Source: an uncultured Clostridia bacterium (GTDB taxonomy: Bacteria; Bacillota; Clostridia; Lachnospirales; Lachnospiraceae). Taken from it: a DNA stretch of 49,541 nt. How positions within the stretch are numbered: position 1 is the stretch's first letter; every line of letters begins with the position of its first letter. The position numbers were made by a program, and so were the translations under genes. Below are positions 1-8,219 of this stretch, piece by piece. The DNA is taken from contig CANRWA010000027.1 of the NCBI GenBank assembly GCA_947643415.1, positions 1 through 49,541 of the forward strand, written 5' to 3'. The notes under the pieces were generated by a model, which saw nothing but the letters and a program-made list of their open reading frames with translations, was not told where the DNA came from and searched no databases.

Positions 1-58
1 GTAAATACAGGAATTAGCGCCTCTGATATTTTTGTTAAGTGTCGAAAATGGGATTGTA

Positions 59-1108
59 TCATATGGAAGGAGAGAAATCCAGTTCGTTTTTATAACCTGT
101 TCTTCTATGGGGTGGGGATGCATTAAAGTGCAGCAGGTGGATGGAGGCGTGGTCATCAAGATACGTGATATACAATACATTGTCCCGTGCACATAAGAAT
201 GACTGGACCGAATGGATTTCCGGAAGTGCGAGTTCTTCCCAGTCCAGAACCTTCTGGAAACAGGAATCGGTGTATTTCCCGGAAAAGATTCCATCGCTGG
301 AGAGCAGCCATACTTTTTCCCGGTAATTGTCCAGCAAAAATTCCCTGTCATAGTTATTGGTGCCGTTGACATTAACCGTATGGTCCTGTTCTCCTGTACG
401 GATATCATGATCCATCAGCATCATTGAAGAAGTGGCATTTGTATTGACAGAGGACAGATAATGGTATTTGTAAAAAATATTCCTGTTTGCTTCACCACGG
501 ATCGAGAGTGCCCCCAGTGCCTGTCCTTCTTCGATGTTGTAAAACTTCACCGCACTATTTTGATAGGTAACTGCCAGTGCAGTTCCGCTGAAACGGATAT
601 CTGTTATCGTATTTGATGCCTTGCCGGAGACCTTTGGTATCTTTTCCAGTTCATTTAGGGGGATCTTGGAAATGGTACCATCTTTTTTCAGGTGTACCAG
701 GTCCTGAGTCATGTGCTTGTCCTTTACTGTCCTCATACAGGCATATAATTTTCCGCCCGTGCTGTAGACAAAATGGATCAGGTCATCTTGGGAAGATACG
801 TTCCAACAGGATGTGGGGATCCAAATACGGTCAACGCCTAAGGAGAAAAGCTGAAAGACATTTCCTGACCGGCTGATAAGGCAGATTCTATTTTTTGCCG
901 GATTATAAAAAAATTCAAGGATGTGGATGCCTTCCGGTAACGGGATTTCATTTTCAGGCCTGTCCTTTTTTTCTATCGGGGCGACTGTCCTGCCTGCAGT
1001 ATCTGGCATGTCCGGTTTGGTTCCGGTGTCATATCGGAAAGCAGCGAGAATGGCGAGGGCAACCGACAAAAGAAAGAACAGGGGAATTGGTTTTATGTAT
1101 TTTTTCAT
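59..1108 (-). CDS. membrane-anchored secreted protein of unknown function
   Basis: Product of 349 residues, not recognised. The start is the ATG at 1108 because a GGAG lies 8 bases upstream; an in-frame upstream Met has no such site. Residues 1-25 (MKKYIKP then a hydrophobic stretch) form a signal anchor or uncleaved signal peptide, so the rest is predicted outside the membrane. The body has repeating short beta-type segments (for example around LFSLGVDRIW, AVTYQNSAVKFYNI and VWLLSSDGIF) that resemble blades of a beta-propeller, but no blade motif is clear enough to name a family. It is transcribed leftward and is separated by about 160 bases from the CotF-like gene on the same strand. Function is unknown; a propeller-type extracellular binding role is only a guess. 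Confidence 0.75.
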   Translation of the reverse strand: MKKYIKPIPLFFLLSVALAILAAFRYDTGTKPDMPDTAGRTVAPIEKKDRPENEIPLPEGIHILEFFYNPAKNRICLISRSGNVFQLFSLGVDRIWIPTSCWNVSSQDDLIHFVYSTGGKLYACMRTVKDKHMTQDLVHLKKDGTISKIPLNELEKIPKVSGKASNTITDIRFSGTALAVTYQNSAVKFYNIEEGQALGALSIRGEANRNIFYKYHYLSSVNTNATSSMMLMDHDIRTGEQDHTVNVNGTNNYDREFLLDNYREKVWLLSSDGIFSGKYTDSCFQKVLDWEELALPEIHSVQSFLCARDNVLYITYLDDHASIHLLHFNASPPHRRTGYKNELDFSPSI

Positions 1109-1272
1109 GATGATTCTCCATTCTAAGCTATATTCGCGCGAAGGCAAAGTGAGGATAGTTTCCTTCCTGTTATCATTATATGCGGTAGATGTGGCATATA
1201 TGACCAGAAAATTCCGGCACACCCTTGTACTTCAGGATGCACCGGAATTTTCTGGATTTTTTATTCACTTTG

Positions 1273-1731
1273 TTATGCCATTCCGTTTGCTGTCTTATAT
1301 TTATAGATCATCTCTGCGTGGTTCTGTTCTTCTGTCTGGATATGATTCAGAAGTTTTCTTACATTAGTCGCTGCAAAGCGGAAGAGGTCATTATTATAAG
1401 TGGATGAGATGAGTTTCTCTGTTGCGATGGAATCGGTACATAGGAACTGGTCATGCTTTTTCTCTTCTGAGTTGTCGCCTGCTGAGTATGTCACAGTAGG
1501 GTTGTAGCCTTCCATTCCGGTCTGTGCTGCCTTCACATCAGGCACACTTCCTTTCAGTACTTCACCAAGGGATTCAAAATGTTCCTGTTCCTCGTCACCG
1601 ATACGGCGGAAGAGGTTTTTTAACTGTCGGTCATTTGCCGATGCCTCATAAAAACGGTATTTTTCTACACAGGTTTTTTCCTGGGTCTGTAAATCTTTGA
1701 TCACATTAGTTTCTGCTTCAGTCAGTTGCAT
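1273..1731 (-). CDS. CotF-like spore coat / ferritin-like protein
   Basis: Product of 152 residues that resembles the CotF (spore coat F) family, a ferritin-like helical bundle group common in spore-forming Firmicutes. The start at 1731 (MQLTEAE) is chosen for its AAGGAG ribosome binding site. Two helical segments carry the ferritin-like Glu/His pattern: EEQEHFESLG in the first half and EEQNHAEMIY near the C-terminus. These could bind metal, though most CotF proteins are treated as structural coat proteins. The middle (SAGDNSEEKKHDQ) looks like a linker. It stands alone, with no other coat gene beside it; a CotH-family gene lies near the far end of the window. Expression late in sporulation is an expectation from the family, not something the sequence shows. 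Confidence 0.75.
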   Translation of the reverse strand: MQLTEAETNVIKDLQTQEKTCVEKYRFYEASANDRQLKNLFRRIGDEEQEHFESLGEVLKGSVPDVKAAQTGMEGYNPTVTYSAGDNSEEKKHDQFLCTDSIATEKLISSTYNNDLFRFAATNVRKLLNHIQTEEQNHAEMIYKYKTANGMA

Positions 1732-1860
1732 AATTGACTTCTCCTTTCTGGTTGTTTCTCTCATTATTTCCTAATTTCGGAAATATATACTGTTTTCTAT
1801 TTTATTTCAAAAAGAATTGTGATAAAATATCCATATCAGATAATGAGGGGGTGCAGGCCA

Positions 1861-2478
1861 ATGAATCATTTGTATACAGTAGAGGGGAAGAAATGGCAGA
1901 CAGTGCTGCGTGTCATGACACTGGTAACACTGTTTGTGGGAGCTTATACATTGGTGCAGAGCGTTCTGCTGCTGATTCAGGATTTAGAAATACCAGACTT
2001 ATCCATATTGGTGGTTGTTATTTACCTGCTGGCAACACCATTTGCTTTTGTGGCTGCCCTGCTCTGGGCATATAGCATACACCGTATGGCGCAGGCAGGA
2101 AATGGGGATCTGGCACTGGTACTTGGTTATGCAATGATGATCATGGTAAATATTGATAAGCTGGTCTATGTTTCCATCCACCAGGAGGGGGATTCGGTCA
2201 GTTTTGTTATCCTGAGCGGTATAAAACTGATCTGTTTTGTGATCTGTTTTTTACATTATCAGGGAATCGGAAACAGGGGTATTACACTTTTTGCAGCGAT
2301 TCTTCTGGTGGCATCAGCGGCGCTGGAACTAGAAGAAGCAGTGCGGTACCTTATCGAGACAGGTTATTATGCCCTGAACAGTTACTATTTTATACAGACA
2401 TTGCTGGAGGCGCTTCTGGCAACAGAGGGATTGTTGTTCCTGTTTGGCGTAAAGAAAGGCTATATTCAGAAACGCTAG
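1861..2478 (+). CDS. six-helix integral membrane protein, unknown function
   Basis: Product of 205 residues. The start is the ATG at 1861, preceded by GAGGGGG; an upstream in-frame Met lacks a binding site. About six hydrophobic segments fill most of the chain (roughly residues 15-38, 44-70, 80-102, 109-131, 137-155 and 168-192) with short polar loops, and the N-terminus (MNHLYTVEGKKWQ) is cytoplasmic in the simplest topology. No conserved motif was recognised. The gene ends in TAG, which is also the first part of a hairpin, and the HD-domain gene starts 52 bases downstream on the same strand. Confidence 0.7.
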   Translation: MNHLYTVEGKKWQTVLRVMTLVTLFVGAYTLVQSVLLLIQDLEIPDLSILVVVIYLLATPFAFVAALLWAYSIHRMAQAGNGDLALVLGYAMMIMVNIDKLVYVSIHQEGDSVSFVILSGIKLICFVICFLHYQGIGNRGITLFAAILLVASAALELEEAVRYLIETGYYALNSYYFIQTLLEALLATEGLLFLFGVKKGYIQKR

Positions 2479-2502
2479 CTGGACGGCATCCGTCTGGGGC
2501 TG
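2475..2502. repeat. small hairpin at stop codon, possible member of dispersed repeat set
   Basis: GGACGG at 2481-2486 pairs with CCGTCT at 2490-2495, with AGC/GCT outside. The left arm reads CTAGCTGGACGGC and overlaps the TAG stop of the preceding gene. It resembles CTAGCTCAACGGC at 23998, so it may be a degenerate copy of the same repeat. There is no U-tract, so intrinsic termination is uncertain. Confidence 0.4.
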
Positions 2503-2530
2503 CCGGAAGTGCCATAAAAGGAGATTGCGC

Positions 2531-3271
2531 ATGAAGATGTCACCGGAGTGTCCGGTTGTTGTGAGACCATCTGAATATTATTTCTGCCATATGCTGGGGG
2601 CAGAGAGGTATGGAAGAGACGAAGAGATCTGTTCGATCTGTCCGGAACTAAAGAATAAGTCTGAGGAATATCCATGTCTGAATAAGGCTCTTATGTTTGC
2701 AGCAGACGCCCATAAGGAGCAGACAAGGAAGGGAACGGATATCCCTTATCTGATCCATCTGATCCGGACATGGGACTATGTGCGGCGAATGACGGAAGAT
2801 CCGGAGGAACAGGCAGCCGCTTTGCTGCATGACGTTCTGGAGGACACTCCTGTGACACGCGAGATGCTCCGAGGCTGCTTTGGGGACCGCATCACAGCCT
2901 TGGTCGCAGGGGAGAGTGAGTGGAAAAGAAAAGGCTGCCCGGCAGGAGAGACATGGAAGATCCGCAAACAGGAGACCATTGACAGGCTGAAGGGACGCCT
3001 GGGGAATGAGAATGAACGGGCTTCCATGCATATTGCTCTCGGTGACAAACTGGCAAATCTGTATTCCATGGCCTATGAGTACCGATATGTCGGTGACGGG
3101 TTATGGGAAAAGTTTAATCAGAAAGAGAAGGCAATGCATGCGTGGTATTATGGTGAGATGGGAGCAGTATTTTCTGCTTACTTCCGCTATGACAGGGAAT
3201 ATGAGATGGTGAAAGAATATCAGGCTTATTACAGGGAGGTTTTTGGAGGATATGAGGTTTCAGACAGTTGA
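2531..3271 (+). CDS. HD-domain protein, (p)ppGpp-hydrolase-like
   Basis: Product of 246 residues. The start is the ATG at 2531 with AGGAG seven bases upstream. Residues 52-180 match the RelA/SpoT-type HD hydrolase fold: AHKEQTRKG with H61 and a following PYLIHL, the metal-binding ALLHDVLEDT (H100-D101, E104-D105) and LGDKLANL (D172). No synthetase, TGS or ACT domain follows, so it would be a small alarmone hydrolase-like protein that hydrolyses (p)ppGpp or a related nucleotide in the cytoplasm. The first 50 residues are unusual for this family and contain five cysteines (C7, C19, C34, C37, C49), including CSIC, which could hold a metal. The next gene overlaps its 3' end, which suggests the two are co-translated. 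The exact substrate is inference. Confidence 0.75.
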   Translation: MKMSPECPVVVRPSEYYFCHMLGAERYGRDEEICSICPELKNKSEEYPCLNKALMFAADAHKEQTRKGTDIPYLIHLIRTWDYVRRMTEDPEEQAAALLHDVLEDTPVTREMLRGCFGDRITALVAGESEWKRKGCPAGETWKIRKQETIDRLKGRLGNENERASMHIALGDKLANLYSMAYEYRYVGDGLWEKFNQKEKAMHAWYYGEMGAVFSAYFRYDREYEMVKEYQAYYREVFGGYEVSDS

Positions 3272-3743
3272 TGAGTTGAGGCAGTTTTTATTTGATGATT
3301 CCAGGATCATGGAATTCAAGATATCGGAGGGGCAGGCGGAGTTTAAGCTGGATGGCGCTGTTGTGAGAGCAAAGAATTCGCAGAATTCAAGATATCAGGA
3401 TATGTGCTGTGGAGAGATCATTCTGCAGTTGGAAGATGTGCGGATTGGCCGTCTTATGAAAGAGGGAATGAAATATTATGATGCAGATGGGAATATGATC
3501 CGGGAAATACCGGATGAAGATGTTCCTGCTCCGGCACAGCAGGCAGTTCTCAAACGGTTGTCCGGCGGAAAGATATTTACTATTGTGGAGGATGATGTGG
3601 ACAGTGGATATGCCTATGAGTTTGGCATTGATGTGCCACAGGAGCAGGATGAGGAGGAAGTAGATACATTCTGGCTCTGTCTTTTTTTTGAGCATGCCAC
3701 CGCTATGTGGGACCGGTACTGCTGTCCTGCGGATGGCGAATGA
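3252..3743 (+). CDS. small acidic protein of unknown function
   Basis: Product of 163 residues, not recognised. It overlaps the end of the HD-domain gene by 20 bases, so it is probably co-translated with it. The start at 3252 (MRFQTVDELRQF) is chosen over a TTG at 3243; the sequence GGGAGG at 3234-3239 and GGAGGA at 3245-3250 could serve either. It has no signal peptide or membrane segment, is rich in Asp and Glu, and includes YYDADGNMI and a C-terminal WLCLFFEHATAMWDRYCC with two Cys. The coupling suggests a partner or modulator of the HD protein, but nothing in the sequence proves it. Confidence 0.6.
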   Translation: MRFQTVDELRQFLFDDSRIMEFKISEGQAEFKLDGAVVRAKNSQNSRYQDMCCGEIILQLEDVRIGRLMKEGMKYYDADGNMIREIPDEDVPAPAQQAVLKRLSGGKIFTIVEDDVDSGYAYEFGIDVPQEQDEEEVDTFWLCLFFEHATAMWDRYCCPADGE

Positions 3744-3827
3744 CCAATTTCTGACAATCTTTTTTCATTTTACTGACAAGAAACGATGGTATCATCACAA
3801 TCATAGAACAACAGAAAGGATGATTGT

Positions 3828-5294
3828 ATGAGTATGAGAAAAAAGAATTTTGCTAAAGGAATGGCTTTGTGCCTTACATTGGCATTGGTATTGGGAAATG
3901 CACCCGGCTTGTCCGGTTCAGTGAGGGAGTCAAAGGCGGCGGATGCGGCAGGACCGACAGATCCGGCAGGGAGCCCATCTCCGGAACCTTCCGGGAGCCC
4001 ATCTCCGGAACCTTCTGTAAGTCCAACTCCAACCCCGTCATCGGCGGCGTCAGGAAGTGCTGTAGATGTAGACCTGTCATTATATAAGCCGGCGGCGCCA
4101 CAGTCTGTTGCAGCACGCGGCGGCTCCAAACGTGTACGTCTCACATGGGGTAAAGTCAGCGGTGCAGATGGTTATTATATTTATGCCCGCCCGACTGGTA
4201 CAGCAGCTTATACAAAGGCAGCTACAGTCAAAGATAGCAGTACAGTGACCTATGACAAGACATCACTGTTACAGAATACAACTTATTATTTTCAGGTTTC
4301 TGCTTATCGGACAGTGAATGGGAAAGAGGTGGAAGGCTCTTTATCTTCAGTGGTCTCAGCAAAGACTGCAGCGGTGTCAGCTACCTCTAAGGCAGCAAAA
4401 AAATACAATACGAAAGCTTTATTTACCAAATCCCCTGCTTATAAAAAGTATACAGCAATGAAAAACAGGATGAATTATAGCAAAGGCTTTGCGATTCCGG
4501 GAATGAAAAATACAAATGTGGGAGGATTTGCCTGTAAGACGATGATGCCTCAGGCGATGTGTTATGCGGGGAACTATCTGTTGATCTCTGCGTATGACAC
4601 AAAGGGAATTGATTATTCGGTTATTTATGTTGTGAGCAAGGCGGCGAAATCCTATATCACAACGATCATTCTTCCAAGTAAGGCAAAGGTCGGCGGTATG
4701 GCATATGATGGGACGAATATCTGGATTTCCAAAGGAACTTCTGTTGGATGTTTCCCCTATTCCTTTGTTAATGAGGCAGTAAACAGCGGAAGTGCGTATA
4801 AAAAGCTGGCAGCATACACATGTGTGTGCAAGGTGAAGACATCTGCCTCTTACATGGGGTATTATGATGGCACTCTGTGGGTAGGCCCATACAGTGCAAG
4901 CAGTACAAAGATGTATGGTTATACCGTGGGGAATAAAACGACTGTGCCATCTCTGACCCAGCGTTATAGTATGGCAGTGCCATCAAGGAGCCAGGGGATC
5001 ACATTTGATGTAGATGGGACACTGATCCTGTCAAGGAGCTACCGCACCAAACTTACACAGAGCGGGTATATATCACAGATCCGTACCTATATGCCTTCTT
5101 ACAGTAATGTCAGTGCAACCGGAAAGATTTTGAAGAATACAGCGCTTTCTGTTACTAAGATGCCGCCAAAAGTTGAGGGGATGGCTGTATATGGAACATA
5201 TACGTATACCTTGTTTTCCTCCTGCCAGTGCAGTACCTGTAAATATCCGGTAGACCGGGTGATCGCATTAAAGACAAGTAAACTCATTGGTTAA
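3828..5294 (+). CDS. secreted fibronectin type III domain protein
   Basis: Product of 488 residues. It begins with a signal peptide (basic MSMRKKNFAK, hydrophobic ALCLTLALVLG, cleavage probably near SKAADA). Residues 40-72 are a Pro/Ser/Thr linker containing two copies of SPSPEPSG, encoded by a 24-base direct repeat. Residues about 85-180 form a fibronectin type III domain (PQSVAARGGSKRVRLTWGKV ... YYFQVSAY). The remaining 300 residues contain short beta-type repeats (VGGMAYDGTNIWIS, TFDVDGTLILS, EGMAVYGTYTYTLF) that look like an NHL or other beta-propeller, ending in CQCSTCKYP. No cell-wall anchor (LPXTG or SLH) is visible. It is predicted to be exported and to bind or process something at the cell surface; the ligand is unknown. 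Its stop codon lies inside a hairpin repeat. Confidence 0.8.
   Translation: MSMRKKNFAKGMALCLTLALVLGNAPGLSGSVRESKAADAAGPTDPAGSPSPEPSGSPSPEPSVSPTPTPSSAASGSAVDVDLSLYKPAAPQSVAARGGSKRVRLTWGKVSGADGYYIYARPTGTAAYTKAATVKDSSTVTYDKTSLLQNTTYYFQVSAYRTVNGKEVEGSLSSVVSAKTAAVSATSKAAKKYNTKALFTKSPAYKKYTAMKNRMNYSKGFAIPGMKNTNVGGFACKTMMPQAMCYAGNYLLISAYDTKGIDYSVIYVVSKAAKSYITTIILPSKAKVGGMAYDGTNIWISKGTSVGCFPYSFVNEAVNSGSAYKKLAAYTCVCKVKTSASYMGYYDGTLWVGPYSASSTKMYGYTVGNKTTVPSLTQRYSMAVPSRSQGITFDVDGTLILSRSYRTKLTQSGYISQIRTYMPSYSNVSATGKILKNTALSVTKMPPKVEGMAVYGTYTYTLFSSCQCSTCKYPVDRVIALKTSKLIG
3969..4016 (+). repeat. two tandem 24-bp copies in Pro-rich linker
   Basis: Two adjacent 24-base units beginning GGGAGCCCATCTCC differ only in the last base. 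They encode the SPSPEPSG linker repeats of the fibronectin-type protein. Confidence 0.85.
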
Positions 5295-5330
5295 CCCAAC
5301 GGCGTCAATTTGAACCCGCCGTGGGGCTAA
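5291..5330. repeat. hairpin repeat between convergent genes
   Basis: Left arm TTAACCCAACGGCG (5291-5304) and right arm CGCCGTGGGGCTAA (5317-5330) pair with 12 of 14 positions; the loop contains TCAATTTGAAC. The left arm carries the TAA stop of the fibronectin-type gene, and the kinase-like gene on the other strand ends at 5333, so it sits exactly between two convergent genes and may terminate both. It shares CAACGGCG and TTTGAAC with the repeats at 23998 and 25747. Confidence 0.65.
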
Positions 5331-5332
5331 GC

Positions 5333-6337
5333 CTAGGCCATTGTCGGAACGATCAGGAAAGCTACGGCGAAATAGAGGCATACAAAGACTGCGCCAAGAG
5401 CCAGAAATGGCAGCAGGGCACGTGCAGCACCGATGGAGACTTCTCTTTTACTGATATAGGAGTGGCGCCGTAATGTGAAACAGCCCAGGTGGATAAAAAA
5501 GATCAGGACAAACAGAATACAAGAGGGAAGATTATCAGTCTCATGGAAGAAGACCAGCAGGATCCATTCAAAGGACAGAATAATTCCCTGAAAGGGAAGG
5601 GTGAGGGTGTATGGCATACCTATGCTCTCCCTCTCTTCTTCCTCAATCACCTGGTTTCTGGCATATTCCAGGTCAGATTCAACTTCTTTCATATTTTGAT
5701 ACTGTTTTTCGGGATTTTTTTCAAGGCACTTGCGGATAACGGATTCATACCGTTTACCGCAGGTGCATTTTTGCTTTTCTGGTTTCTTTCCTGTGAGCAT
5801 CTCGTGGAAGATCGAACCAAGGATATTCAGTATTCCGCCAAGGGAAGTTCGTTTCTTTTTGTAATCTGGCACAAAATCCAGAAATTTTACCCGTCCGGTG
5901 GAGGTGACGAAAATATTACTTGGTTTCAAGTTGTGGTGGATGATCTGTGGCTGCAGGCCCATTAATTCTTCTATGTAACGGCAGACCTGTTCCATAATAT
6001 GATAAGCGTCTTCTTCACTGAAAGTAGTTCCGCGGATCTTATTGCGTTCCAGAAGTTCAGCCAGGGTACTGCCTTTCAGAAATTCTTCTACTACAAGGGT
6101 ACTGTCATCGAAATATTTAACACTGTAAATATGTGGCCATTCACTGTAGTCCAGGATCTTTAGCTGTGAGTACAGTTTTTGGATATTCTGTTTGCGGTAG
6201 ATTTTAAGGATACCGTCAGGGTGGCCAGGTTCAGCAAGACACCTGACCTTGTAGATCAGGGTGTGGTCATTCTGGGAGATTGGTTCTCCTGTAGGGACAT
6301 ATTGTTTTGTTACGAATAGTTCTTTTTCTGATGCCAT
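5333..6337 (-). CDS. membrane-anchored protein kinase-like protein, probable pseudokinase
   Basis: Product of 334 residues. Residues 20-230 follow the Ser/Thr protein kinase (Hanks) fold: a VAIK-type lysine in ILKIYRK (K45), a hinge around VVEEFLKGSTLAELL, a catalytic-loop sequence HHNLKPSN (134-141), and a DFG-position sequence LDFV (153-156). The canonical HRD is HHN, so the catalytic Asp is Asn, and DFG reads DFV. The glycine-rich loop is also not evident. These changes argue for a pseudokinase or a very weak enzyme. The C-terminal third has hydrophobic segments near residues 245-262, 268-285 and 308-330, giving a cytoplasmic kinase-like domain on a membrane anchor. CTCGKRYE at about 195 may bind metal. 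The start at 6337 has GGAGGC upstream. No PASTA domain and no neighbouring phosphatase is present. Confidence 0.8.
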   Translation of the reverse strand: MASEKELFVTKQYVPTGEPISQNDHTLIYKVRCLAEPGHPDGILKIYRKQNIQKLYSQLKILDYSEWPHIYSVKYFDDSTLVVEEFLKGSTLAELLERNKIRGTTFSEEDAYHIMEQVCRYIEELMGLQPQIIHHNLKPSNIFVTSTGRVKFLDFVPDYKKKRTSLGGILNILGSIFHEMLTGKKPEKQKCTCGKRYESVIRKCLEKNPEKQYQNMKEVESDLEYARNQVIEEEERESIGMPYTLTLPFQGIILSFEWILLVFFHETDNLPSCILFVLIFFIHLGCFTLRRHSYISKREVSIGAARALLPFLALGAVFVCLYFAVAFLIVPTMA

Positions 6338-6502
6338 AAAACCGCCTCCGTTTTCGTATTATGGGAATATTCCCAGTTTGTGGGATGAAATGCCCGGCGC
6401 TAACTTATTTCTATTATAGCGCATGGAATGCTTTCGCACTAGTTTTTTTCTTATAAATAATATATAATAAGTAATGAACGGCAAAGAGAAAAGGAGGCTG
6501 CC

Positions 6503-7714
6503 ATGTTACTGAGATATCCATCCTATTATAAGCGGTTTTCCTGTATTGCGGAGCGGTGTGAAGATACCTGCTGTGCAGGCTGGGAGATCGATATCGATGA
6601 TGATAGTTATGAATATTATATGGGCATAGAGGGGGAGTTTGGGGAGCGTCTGCGCAGGAATATCCAGGAATATCCGTCAGATGGGGAAGATGTATATGAG
6701 GCTCATGGTTTTGTCCTGAAAGAGGATAAACGTTGCCCGTTTTTGGATAACAAGGGCCTCTGTGAATTGTACAGGGAGCTGGGGGAAGATGCTCTCTGTG
6801 ATGTCTGTACGGATACCCCAAGAAATTTTCTGGAGTATGGGGGTGCCAGAGAGATCTCTATCAGTGCTGCCTGTGCCGAGGCAGGGAGACTGATCTATGG
6901 GGAGGCAGGGAAGATCACTTTTGTGGAGGAAGAGGTTTCAGGGGAATTTGACTGGGAGGAAAGGGAGGAAGAGAAGTGCTTCGCCCATCAGATCAGAATA
7001 GCACGGGACTGGGCGGTCCATATTCTGCAGAACAGGAAACTGTCAATAGAAAGAAGGATTTCTGCTTTTCTTTCCTTTGCAGAAGAGGTGCAGATGTGCC
7101 TGAATGAGAATGAACCAGAGAAGATAGAGAAGATATCATGGGATAAATATCTGCAGTATCCAGCCTGTAAAGAGGAAGAATGTTATCGGAAGACCGCTTT
7201 GGAAAGCCAGCAGTATGAGATGTTTCTGCGGCGGATGGTGACTTTTACCAGATTGGATAGTGTGAATGAGGAGTGGGAGGAAATGCTGCAGCAGATGCAG
7301 AAGGTATTTGTGGGTCACACAGAAGGCGGTTCTTCAGAGGGCTGCGGTTCTCAGCCAGCCCTTGTATACATCCAGGGACTTCAGCGGTTGAAAGAGGAGC
7401 TGGCAGACCAGGCGCGGTTATATGAGTATGAGCATTTGATGGTGTATTATGTGTTTACATGCCAGGCACGGTGTGTAGATGATTATGATTTTATAGGGAA
7501 AGCAAAACTGGCTGTGGTGAGCTTTCTTATGATAAGGGATATGGATGCTCTTCGGTTTGTGGTGAAGGGCAGTTATGAAAAAGAAGACAGAATCGATATC
7601 GCACGGATATATGCCAGAGAGGTGGAACATTCAGAGGAGAACCTGGAATTCCTGGCAGATGAATTTTTGTTTGAAGAGGTTTATCGTACAGATTCACTAC
7701 AAAAAGCGCTTTAG
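6503..7714 (+). CDS. fliB: FliB-like protein (flagellin lysine-N-methylase family)
   Basis: Product of 403 residues; ATG at 6503 follows AAAAGGAGG. The N-terminus has the cysteine pattern of the FliB family, CIAERCEDTCCAGWEIDID (C14, C19, C23, C24), followed by CPFLDNKGLCELY, LCDVC and AACAEAGR. These cysteines probably hold an iron-sulfur cluster or zinc. FliB proteins are described as methylating lysines of flagellin in the cytoplasm, but many members occur in genomes away from flagellar genes and are annotated only by homology. No flagellar gene is present in this window, so the target is open. It is a single-gene unit; the following 400 bases contain no gene. Confidence 0.75.
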   Translation: MLLRYPSYYKRFSCIAERCEDTCCAGWEIDIDDDSYEYYMGIEGEFGERLRRNIQEYPSDGEDVYEAHGFVLKEDKRCPFLDNKGLCELYRELGEDALCDVCTDTPRNFLEYGGAREISISAACAEAGRLIYGEAGKITFVEEEVSGEFDWEEREEEKCFAHQIRIARDWAVHILQNRKLSIERRISAFLSFAEEVQMCLNENEPEKIEKISWDKYLQYPACKEEECYRKTALESQQYEMFLRRMVTFTRLDSVNEEWEEMLQQMQKVFVGHTEGGSSEGCGSQPALVYIQGLQRLKEELADQARLYEYEHLMVYYVFTCQARCVDDYDFIGKAKLAVVSFLMIRDMDALRFVVKGSYEKEDRIDIARIYAREVEHSEENLEFLADEFLFEEVYRTDSLQKAL

Positions 7715-8106
7715 GCAATTACTGGGTTACTTTTTATACCCCGGATGGAGGGTGAAGAAACACACGGAAATATATAAGCTATGTTCAGGATAGTCTGCTT
7801 GAACCGTCATGAATTTGTGCCATTTCAGACATTTTAGTCAAAGAGTCATTTAAGTAACAATAGGCAGACGAAAGGTTTGATACCTAGAGAAGATAAATAA
7901 AATCCTCCAAACACCTTGAAAATAAAGGATTTATCGGAAAGTGTCCATCATATCCCCTTATACGGTTTCACGCAATTTTATTCTGTCCTCATTACCTTAT
8001 AAGGGCAAAATCAAGGGCAGGAAAATCTCACAACAACATATAACTTAATGTGGCAATCGGGTAACTGTGACATATGTGTAAAAATATTATACTGGAGAAT
8101 TTTAAG
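7715..8106. other. non-coding interval, no feature recognised
   Basis: Neither strand holds a plausible gene: ORFs here are short, overlap the fliB-like tail or lack ribosome binding sites. It precedes the TnpV-like remnant, so part of it may be the edge of the inserted material. No attachment-site repeat was found by eye. Confidence 0.5.
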
Positions 8107-8180
8107 ATGGATAAATACATTTACGATGAAAACAATGGGCTTTGGTATGAATGGAAAGGCGATTACTATATTTCTGATAC
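8107..8180 (+). pseudogene. TnpV-like transposon protein fragment
   Basis: The ATG at 8107 opens MDKYIYDENNGLWYEWKGDY, which resembles the N-terminus of TnpV-type proteins found in Firmicute transposons (a form such as IYDE.NGLWYE..GDYYIPCL, quoted from memory). The similarity stops at about 8180, where the family normally continues with PCLTLP; here the frame continues with unrelated sequence and runs into the 3' end of the TetR gene. I read it as a truncated remnant that marks one edge of a mobile insertion. The identification rests on about 24 residues. Confidence 0.5.
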
Positions 8181-8219
8181 GGAAAAGCGTCGCTGTCAAC
8201 AAAGGATTTTATCTGCCGA

